Notes under the pieces: model-generated | The model's input: only the letters and a program-made list of their open reading frames with translations | Databases searched by the model: none | What the model was told of the DNA's origin: nothing | Made by a program: the position numbers and the translations under genes | Part shown: piece by piece, positions 60,538 through 64,000 of the stretch | Layout: every line of letters begins with the position of its first letter | How positions within the stretch are numbered: the first letter of the stretch is position 1 | Assembly (NCBI RefSeq): GCF_043643765.1 | Contig: NZ_JBHZSP010000009.1 | Location: 62,001-126,000, forward strand | Direction: 5' to 3' | Source: Marinomonas posidonica_A | GTDB taxonomy: Bacteria; Pseudomonadota; Gammaproteobacteria; Pseudomonadales; Marinomonadaceae | Length of the DNA stretch: 64,000 nt

Positions 60538-61989
60538 TTAACCTACAGAGCCTTCAAGGCTAATTTCTAGTAACTTGCCCGCTTCTACGGCAAATTCCAT
60601 CGGTAATTCTTTAAAGACTTCTTTACAGAAGCCGTTGACGATCATCGAGACCGCTTTTTCTGGATCTAGGCCACGTTGCTGACATAAGAACATTTGCTCA
60701 TCACTGACCTTAGACGTCGTTGCTTCGTGCTCAACAATGGCGGAAGGGTTGCGACTCTCGACATAAGGGAAAGTGTGTGCGCCACATTGATCACCGATCA
60801 ACAAAGAATCACATTGAGTAAAGTTACGTGCGCCTTCCGCTCCTGGATTCATTCGCACCAAGCCACGATAGCTGTTATTACTCTTACCGGCTGAAATACC
60901 TTTCGAAATGATGGTCGACTTGGTGTTTTTACCAAGATGAATCATTTTGGTACCGGTATCCGCTTGCTGACGACCTCGCGTCAAGGCAACCGAATAGAAC
61001 TCACCAATACTGTTATCGCCTTTCAGTACGCAGCTTGGGTATTTCCAAGTGACAGCAGAACCCGTTTCAACTTGCGTCCAAGAAATCTTAGCATTGGTAT
61101 GACAAACACCGCGCTTGGTCACAAAGTTATAAATACCACCTTTGCCTTCTTCATCACCTGGATACCAGTTCTGAACCGTCGAGTATTTAATTTCTGCATC
61201 GTCTAATGCAACCAACTCAACCACAGCCGCGTGCAACTGGTTTTCATCTCGCTGAGGCGCTGTACAGCCTTCTAGGTAACTCACATGGCTACCTTCGTCA
61301 GCGATGATCAAGGTACGTTCAAACTGACCGGTATTTTGCTCATTGATACGAAAATAAGTAGATAATTCCATTGGGCAACGAGTACCTTTTGGAATATAGA
61401 CAAACGAACCATCCGTAAACACAGCACAGTTAAGCGCGGCATAATAATTGTCTTTTTTAGGCACCACGCTGCCTAGATATTTTTTCACTAGATCAGGGTG
61501 CTTGTGAACGGCTTCTGAAATGGGGCAAAAAATCACCCCCGCTTCTTCGAGCTTTTCTCGGAAAGTGGTAACAACAGAGACAGAATCAAATACCGCATCA
61601 ACTGCAACACCAGCCAGCATCTGCTGCTCAATCAACGGAATGCCAAGCTTTTCATAGGTTCGCAATAACTCAGGGTCCACCTCGTCTAAAGACTTAGGCT
61701 TATCTTTCATACTCTTTGGCGCGGAATAGTACGAGATCGCCTGAAAGTCGATTTTGGGGTAATCCACCAACGCCCAATCAGGCTCATCCATTTTTAACCA
61801 ATCACGAAAAGCACTTAAACGCCATTCGAGCATCCATTCAGGTTCACCTTTCATTTCTGAAATACGACGAATGACATCTTCATCCAATCCTGGCGTAAAT
61901 GTTTCTGATTCCACATCAGACACAAAACCCGCTTCGTATTCCCGTGCCAGCGCCTTATCTATCTGCTCTGTCATATAAAACTCACTCAT
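60538..61989 (-). CDS. sufB: Fe-S assembly scaffold protein SufB
   Basis: Main cluster-building scaffold (483 aa). Seen are EPEWMLEWRLSAFRDWLKM, the beta-helix core FYSVALTRGRQQADTGTKMIHLGK, RNFTQCDSLLIGDQCGAHTFPYVE with its conserved Cys, and the C-terminal MNGFCKEVFKELPMEFAVEAGKLLEISLEG. ATG at 61989 is taken, but M6 (61974) could be the true start because neither has a clear ribosome site. It is 59 bp after iscR, first suf gene in the operon. Confidence 0.95.
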   Translation of the reverse strand: MSEFYMTEQIDKALAREYEAGFVSDVESETFTPGLDEDVIRRISEMKGEPEWMLEWRLSAFRDWLKMDEPDWALVDYPKIDFQAISYYSAPKSMKDKPKSLDEVDPELLRTYEKLGIPLIEQQMLAGVAVDAVFDSVSVVTTFREKLEEAGVIFCPISEAVHKHPDLVKKYLGSVVPKKDNYYAALNCAVFTDGSFVYIPKGTRCPMELSTYFRINEQNTGQFERTLIIADEGSHVSYLEGCTAPQRDENQLHAAVVELVALDDAEIKYSTVQNWYPGDEEGKGGIYNFVTKRGVCHTNAKISWTQVETGSAVTWKYPSCVLKGDNSIGEFYSVALTRGRQQADTGTKMIHLGKNTKSTIISKGISAGKSNNSYRGLVRMNPGAEGARNFTQCDSLLIGDQCGAHTFPYVESRNPSAIVEHEATTSKVSDEQMFLCQQRGLDPEKAVSMIVNGFCKEVFKELPMEFAVEAGKLLEISLEGSVG

Positions 61990-62048
61990 TATTGGAACCG
62001 ACTAAGGGGACATATTCCCAGGAAGGCTCCACACCATTAATTGATTAT

Positions 62049-62537
62049 CTAATCGAGAATAGCCGCACTAATTTTGCTGCTATCAAAGCCGAGCGGTCGA
62101 CTTTCAAGATTTTGTCGCTCCGCTACTTGGCGCACATCATTTCGGCGCACCAATTGCTCTAAACTAATTTGACTTAAAAAGTCATGTATTTGATCACTCA
62201 AGTCACACCACAAATGATGGGTTAGACAAGTATGGCCACTCTGGCAGTCACTGCGCCCTTTACAGCCTGTCGCATCGACTGATTCATTCACCGCATCCAC
62301 AATTTGTGCAACGTAAATGTCATCATTAGAACGACTCAAGCGATAACCTCCGCCAGGGCCGCGTACACTGATAACCAAAGCCTTCTTACGAAGTTTGGAA
62401 AACAATTGCTCAAGATAGGAAAGGGAAATCCCTTGTCGCTCAGAAATATCCGACAAAGAGACAGGCCCTTTGCTCGAATGTAATGCCAGATCTAGCATGG
62501 CGGTTACTGCATAGCGACCTTTTGTTGTAAGACGCAT
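62049..62537 (-). CDS. iscR: Fe-S cluster-sensing regulator IscR
   Basis: Rrf2-family repressor (162 aa) that senses cluster supply through its own [2Fe-2S] cluster. The helix-turn-helix is KGPVSLSDISERQGISLSYLEQLFSKLRKKALV, the wing GPGGGYRLSR, and the cluster ligands lie in CKGRSDCQSGHTCLTHHLW (three Cys at the E. coli spacing plus the His). It closely follows E. coli IscR. It leads the suf operon and is preceded by two type 1 IscR sites, so autoregulation is expected. Confidence 0.96.
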   Translation of the reverse strand: MRLTTKGRYAVTAMLDLALHSSKGPVSLSDISERQGISLSYLEQLFSKLRKKALVISVRGPGGGYRLSRSNDDIYVAQIVDAVNESVDATGCKGRSDCQSGHTCLTHHLWCDLSDQIHDFLSQISLEQLVRRNDVRQVAERQNLESRPLGFDSSKISAAILD

Positions 62538-62570
62538 AAGCTACCCAATTAATACTTTCTGTGAGCCTAA

Positions 62571-62600
62571 ATAATACACAAAACCTAGTGTTTTTATCAA
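62571..62600 (-). promoter_or_regulatory. Candidate iscR-suf promoter
   Basis: On the minus strand a TTGATA -35 (62595-62600) and a TATTAT -10 (62571-62576) are spaced 18 bases apart. The first IscR box overlaps the -35 and spacer. Transcription would start about 25-30 bases before the iscR start codon. Confidence 0.65.
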
Positions 62601-62604
62601 GTAT
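62580..62604 (-). promoter_or_regulatory. Type 1 IscR box (proximal)
   Basis: Read on the minus strand, the 25-base site beginning ATACTTGAT and ending CTAGGTTTT agrees with the type 1 consensus at 19 of 25 positions. It overlaps the -35 box and spacer, suiting repression by cluster-loaded IscR. Confidence 0.65.
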
Positions 62605-62629
62605 TTACTTGACTAAAATACTAGGTTAT
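62605..62629 (+). promoter_or_regulatory. Type 1 IscR box (distal)
   Basis: The 25-base site on the plus strand beginning TTACTTGACTA and ending CTAGGTTAT agrees with the type 1 consensus ATASYYGACTRWWWYAGTCRRSTAT at 21 positions. It directly abuts the proximal box. Confidence 0.75.
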
Positions 62630-62800
62630 TAACCAGCCAACCAAATTTTCGTGCGCATTTTACGTGGACTGGCATAAAAACTAAACCGCATATTGAGTTT
62701 TGAGCAGAAATTCATCGACAAACAGCCCCATAAAAGCCTCCTAATTATCCAAAAATCGCATAGAATAAATAGACATCCATTCACCGATAGAAGAGTCATT

Positions 62801-63310
62801 ATGAAAGACAACAACGACAATTCATCAAACAACGCAGGACAGAAGTCCAAAAGCGTACTTGTACCCTTTCTGCTCTGCTTTATTCTCAGTGTCGGAGCGT
62901 CTGGAGGCATCAGTTATTTTCTCATCAGCTCCTCTAAGGACGATCCAGAACTAGACAGCACCTTAAGTAAGTACGATGCTCGCATCACAGATGTACAGAA
63001 TGCTCAAAAGAAATACAGCCTTCAAATTGATAAAATTGAAAAAGACAGTGAAGAACTGAAACTGTATCTTCGCCACAGTAGCGCGACAGCCCTAAAAAAC
63101 ATCCTAATCAATCAAGAAGAGAACATTCAGTCTTACCTAAAAGTCATGAAATCGGCTATGAACGATTTATCACGCATCACACCGGACAGTACAGATTGGA
63201 ACAGCCAATACCAATACCGCTTGGACTTGGCTCTAAAAAACAGCCTAGAAAGAGAAGACTTATTGCGCTTACTGAAAACCGGTGAACCCAACGAAAAAGC
63301 CTCACAATAA
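62801..63310 (+). CDS. Hypothetical membrane-anchored coiled-coil protein
   Basis: A 169-aa protein with a polar N-terminus (MKDNNDNSSNNAGQKSK), one TM helix (about residues 18-40, VLVPFLLCFILSVGASGG) and a periplasmic or cytoplasmic coiled coil rich in Lys, Glu and Asp (YDARITDVQNAQKKYSLQIDK). The start is the ATG at 62801 with a gaagag site; a longer open frame from 62693 has none. I recognise no family. It stands alone between divergent iscR and convergent fadH; the stop lies inside a bidirectional terminator. Confidence 0.75.
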   Translation: MKDNNDNSSNNAGQKSKSVLVPFLLCFILSVGASGGISYFLISSSKDDPELDSTLSKYDARITDVQNAQKKYSLQIDKIEKDSEELKLYLRHSSATALKNILINQEENIQSYLKVMKSAMNDLSRITPDSTDWNSQYQYRLDLALKNSLEREDLLRLLKTGEPNEKASQ

Positions 63311-63322
63311 TGAGGCTTTTTA
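63294..63322. terminator. Bidirectional terminator between the coiled-coil gene and fadH
   Basis: AAAAAGCCTCA / TGAGGCTTTTT with a short AT-rich loop sits between convergent genes and overlaps the stop codon of the coiled-coil gene. Confidence 0.88.
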
Positions 63323-63361
63323 GGGTCACCAATTACTATCCCTACGCGAGAGCAAGCTTTT

Positions 63362-64000
63362 TTAAATGCTAGCGGCGAGAGTTGTACCTTGCTTTATCGC
63401 CCGCTTGGCATCTAACTCAGATGCCACACTCGCACCACCAATCCAATGCATCGGCTTGTTCAATCCGGCTTCCAATAAGCGGTTCGATTCTTGTCCAGCA
63501 CAGATAATCACATTATCCACATCCAGTATCTGATCTTTGCCCTCTACAGACAAATGCAAGCCCTGATCGTCAACCTTGTGGTATTCACAACTGGACAACA
63601 AAGTTGCGCCTTTTTTAACCAATTCGGTGCGATGGATCCAGCCTGTGGTTTTGCCTAGATTCGCCCCGACTTTACTCTTCTTACGTTGCAGCAGAAAAAT
63701 TTCTCGTTCGGCAGGTTCAAATTTTGGTGTCATACCTTCAACACCACCACGAGCTCCCAAACTCATATCCACACCCCATTGCGACATAAAGTCTTCGATC
63801 TTCTGGGTTTTATAAGTTTCGGCATGAATAAGGTATTCCGAAATGTCGAATCCGATACCACCAGCACCAATAACGGCTACTCGCTTACCAACTGGGTGAC
63901 CATCCATCACATCGAGATAACTCAACACTTTTGGATGATCGATACCATCAATACCTGGAGTACGAGGCAAAATCCCCGTGGCTAATACCACTTCGTCCAC
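63362..64000 (-). CDS. fadH: 2,4-dienoyl-CoA reductase FadH, C-terminal part (cut by window)
   Basis: NADPH-dependent flavo-iron-sulfur enzyme of unsaturated fatty acid beta-oxidation. Only the C-terminal ~212 residues are present: VVLATGILPRTPGIDGIDHPKVLSYLDV, the NADPH-binding VAVIGAGGIGFDISEYL, LGKTTGWIHRTELVKKGATLL, VIICAGQESNRLLEAG and ELDAKRAIKQGT. These agree with E. coli FadH throughout. The apparent Met at the edge is internal; the N-terminal barrel, cluster and FMN parts lie beyond the window. Confidence 0.94.
   Translation of the reverse strand: MDEVVLATGILPRTPGIDGIDHPKVLSYLDVMDGHPVGKRVAVIGAGGIGFDISEYLIHAETYKTQKIEDFMSQWGVDMSLGARGGVEGMTPKFEPAEREIFLLQRKKSKVGANLGKTTGWIHRTELVKKGATLLSSCEYHKVDDQGLHLSVEGKDQILDVDNVIICAGQESNRLLEAGLNKPMHWIGGASVASELDAKRAIKQGTTLAASI

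Noticed and set aside
1..64000. CRISPR array, prophage, integron or toxin-antitoxin locus
   Set aside because: No regularly spaced identical repeats with unique spacers, phage structural genes, integrase or paired small toxin genes were seen.

Overview
The window is about 64 kb of a Gram-negative gammaproteobacterial chromosome of moderate GC. Marine Oceanospirillales, most likely Marinomonas or a close relative, fits best. The reasons are the protein sequences, the order der-bamB-yfgM-hisS-ispG-rodZ-pilF-rlmN-ndk, a Na+/solute symporter pair of the DUF4212/VC_2705 type, a nickel superoxide dismutase and salvage-type cobalamin genes. This assignment is inference from recognised families, not a database match. 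No rRNA, tRNA, CRISPR array, prophage or intact transposase was seen.

Layout, left to right. 0-4.2 kb: an RND efflux pair (adaptor cut by the window edge). 4.2-8.9 kb: a chemoreceptor, a small Cys-rich lipoprotein, an Lrp-type regulator and a class V PLP enzyme. 8.9-10.4 kb: a MOSC protein, a GNAT acetyltransferase and a FosA-like protein with an extra N-terminal domain. 10.6-13.2 kb: a two-subunit acetate-type symporter and a small membrane protein. 13.3-16.3 kb: bluB, a 67-aa protein, an Mpo1-like protein, a SlyD-like FKBP and a DOPA-dioxygenase-like protein. 16.3-16.65 kb: a ~310-bp MITE-like element with IS5-type terminal repeats, holding hairpins whose loops match the CsrA/RsmA binding consensus. 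16.7-20.2 kb: a symporter-kinase-receiver hybrid sensor (CrbS/MxtR type). 20.2-23.3 kb: TetR, DUF2750, rsuA, GNAT and YitT genes.

23.4-25.1 kb is a nickel-SOD operon: a helical-repeat protein, a His-rich membrane peptide, sodN and its maturation protease sodX, behind a strong Fur box. 25.2-32.4 kb holds cobO, a TRIC-family channel, cobC, cobS and cobT downstream of rnr-rlmB. With bluB at 13.3 kb these genes would make and attach the lower ligand of cobalamin. 32.8-36.3 kb is the divergent ppsR/ppsA pair. 36.4-45 kb contains a capsule-type glycosyltransferase-like gene, a 3-hydroxyisobutyryl-CoA hydrolase-like gene, a YnfM-type MFS exporter divergent from a LysR regulator, tpm, a YgiQ-family radical SAM protein and a membrane protein.

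45.1-62.6 kb is a long minus-strand housekeeping block. It starts with iscR-sufBCDS-sufA-sufT, then sufE-iscS, then ndk-rlmN-pilF-rodZ-ispG-hisS-yfgM-bamB-der. In relatives the position next to ndk normally holds iscRSUA-hscBA-fdx. Here suf genes fill that slot and only iscR and an IscS-type desulfurase remain. Two abutting type 1 IscR boxes lie in the iscR-suf promoter. The window ends in a membrane-anchored coiled-coil protein and the 3' part of fadH.

The most interesting points are the MITE-borne CsrA-type hairpin array, the Fur-boxed nickel-SOD operon with two undescribed accessory genes, the isc-to-suf replacement with retained IscR control, and the FosA-like fusion protein.
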